In this document: one piece after another, positions 11,126-11,778 of the stretch
Layout: each line of letters opens with the position of its first letter
How positions within the stretch are numbered: the first letter of the stretch is position 1
NCBI GenBank assembly: GCA_023438245.1
Contig: JAEXRD010000049.1
Span: forward strand, 1-11,778
Reading direction: 5' to 3'
Origin: Pseudomonadota bacterium
GTDB taxonomy: Bacteria > Desulfobacterota > Desulfovibrionia > Desulfovibrionales > Desulfovibrionaceae
DNA: 11,778 nucleotides
Made by a program: the position numbers and the translations under genes
The notes under the pieces: generated by a model
Database searches by the model: none
What the model was told of the DNA's origin: nothing
The model's input: only the letters and a program-made list of their open reading frames with translations

Positions 11126-11778
11126 CTAGGCCCGCCCCCCGGACAGCGCCCGCGCCGCCCTCCCCGAGGGATCGGCCTGGGCCAGCGCAGCCTCGAACGC
11201 CTCGCCCTGGCCCTGCTCTCGGGCCAGCCGCCCCGCCAGGGCCAGTTCGTCCAGCCCCTGCCGCAGCCTGTAGCAGCGCAGGTTGCACAGCCCCAGTTCC
11301 AGCCCGGCCCGCCAGTCGCCCCGGCGGCGTAGCGTCAGGTCCGAGAGCGCGCCCAGGAGCAGCGCCTCGGCCCCCCAGGTGTTGCGCAGCGCCCCGATGA
11401 ACGCCGTGAGCGCACCGATGTCCGCCGGATCGAGCCAGCGCGCCAGGAACAGGCACTCCAGCCCGCTGGCGGGCAGGTGGCGCTCCGGGTCGAAGCTGAA
11501 GCCCGCGCGCTCGGGCAGGTTGTGCCGCCGGGCCTCCCCGGCCCAGGCCAGCAGCAGCCCGATGGGCGTGGTCTCCGGCCCGGGGTCCAGCCCCGCTCGC
11601 CGCGCCCACAGCACCGCCTGGGCCATGTGCGCGCCGCGTTCGCCGCCGGGCGCATTTTCGGGTGCGGCCAGCGCCCGGCGCAGGTGCAGCATGGAGCAGG
11701 CCAGGCACAGGGCCGTGTCCGCGCTTCCGGCGGCGAGCAAGGTTTCGGCGCGGGCCAGGGCTGCGGCCTGCCCCGCGG
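11126..11778 (-). CDS. Uncharacterised helical protein, 5' part outside the window
   Basis: The frame is open to the window edge, so the start lies beyond 11778; a TTG at 11740 is not a convincing start. The visible 217 residues are very rich in Ala, Leu, Gly and Arg, look entirely helical and contain segments reminiscent of TPR-like helix pairs (AALARAETLLAAGSADTALC; DELALAGRLAREQGQGEAFEAAL). Codon third positions are strongly G/C, supporting coding. No catalytic motif or membrane segment was recognised. It could be the C-terminal region of a larger protein. Confidence 0.65.
   Translation of the reverse strand, partial: AGQAAALARAETLLAAGSADTALCLACSMLHLRRALAAPENAPGGERGAHMAQAVLWARRAGLDPGPETTPIGLLLAWAGEARRHNLPERAGFSFDPERHLPASGLECLFLARWLDPADIGALTAFIGALRNTWGAEALLLGALSDLTLRRRGDWRAGLELGLCNLRCYRLRQGLDELALAGRLAREQGQGEAFEAALAQADPSGRAARALSGGRA

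Noticed and set aside
1..11778. CRISPR array, tRNA, rRNA, insertion sequence
   Set aside because: No regularly spaced direct repeats, cloverleaf, rRNA segment, transposase or integrase was seen on either strand.

Overview
The window is high-GC Gram-negative chromosomal DNA. Every real gene has strongly G/C-biased third codon positions. An outer-membrane lipid A deacylase family protein, a bactofilin, a lipoprotein and a good sigma-54-type promoter fit a delta-proteobacterium of the Desulfovibrio type (Desulfovibrionales). That placement is inference from gene style and content; there is no rRNA or other phylogenetic marker here.

Left part (1-2200): a small divergent regulatory module. Rightward runs a 257-aa HTH plus S24-peptidase repressor-like protein. 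Leftward run a 70-aa winged-HTH-like protein and a 172-aa basic protein of unknown function. The space in front of the repressor holds a symmetric set of TTTGTC/GACAAA elements over a convincing leftward promoter, much like a phage CI-type switch. The 172-aa gene has its own near-consensus sigma-70 promoter with a perfect inverted repeat over its -10. Codon use looks native, so if this is a phage relic it is old or ameliorated.

Middle (2201-8829): a bactofilin with a textbook terminator; a roughly 160-bp imperfect palindrome filling the convergent gap; an exported protein-L-isoaspartate methyltransferase-like protein on the minus strand; then, divergent from it, uvrA behind a CTGT-N8-ACAG LexA-type box. 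An MFS exporter follows uvrA after 3 nt and is probably co-transcribed. After a GC-rich hairpin-filled spacer comes a 65-aa lysine-rich conserved-looking protein.

Right part (8830-11778): an LpxR-family protein on the minus strand. Divergent from it are two tandem genes, a lipoprotein and a membrane-anchored protein, whose C-terminal parts look related to each other. The first has a strong sigma-54-type promoter. The window ends inside a minus-strand helical protein of unknown function whose 5' end is cut off.

The most noteworthy items are the S24 switch region with its unknown target gene, the long intergenic palindrome, the SOS-like box on uvrA-MFS, and the sigma-54-linked pair of small envelope paralogues. 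I saw no CRISPR array, tRNA, rRNA, transposase or integrase.
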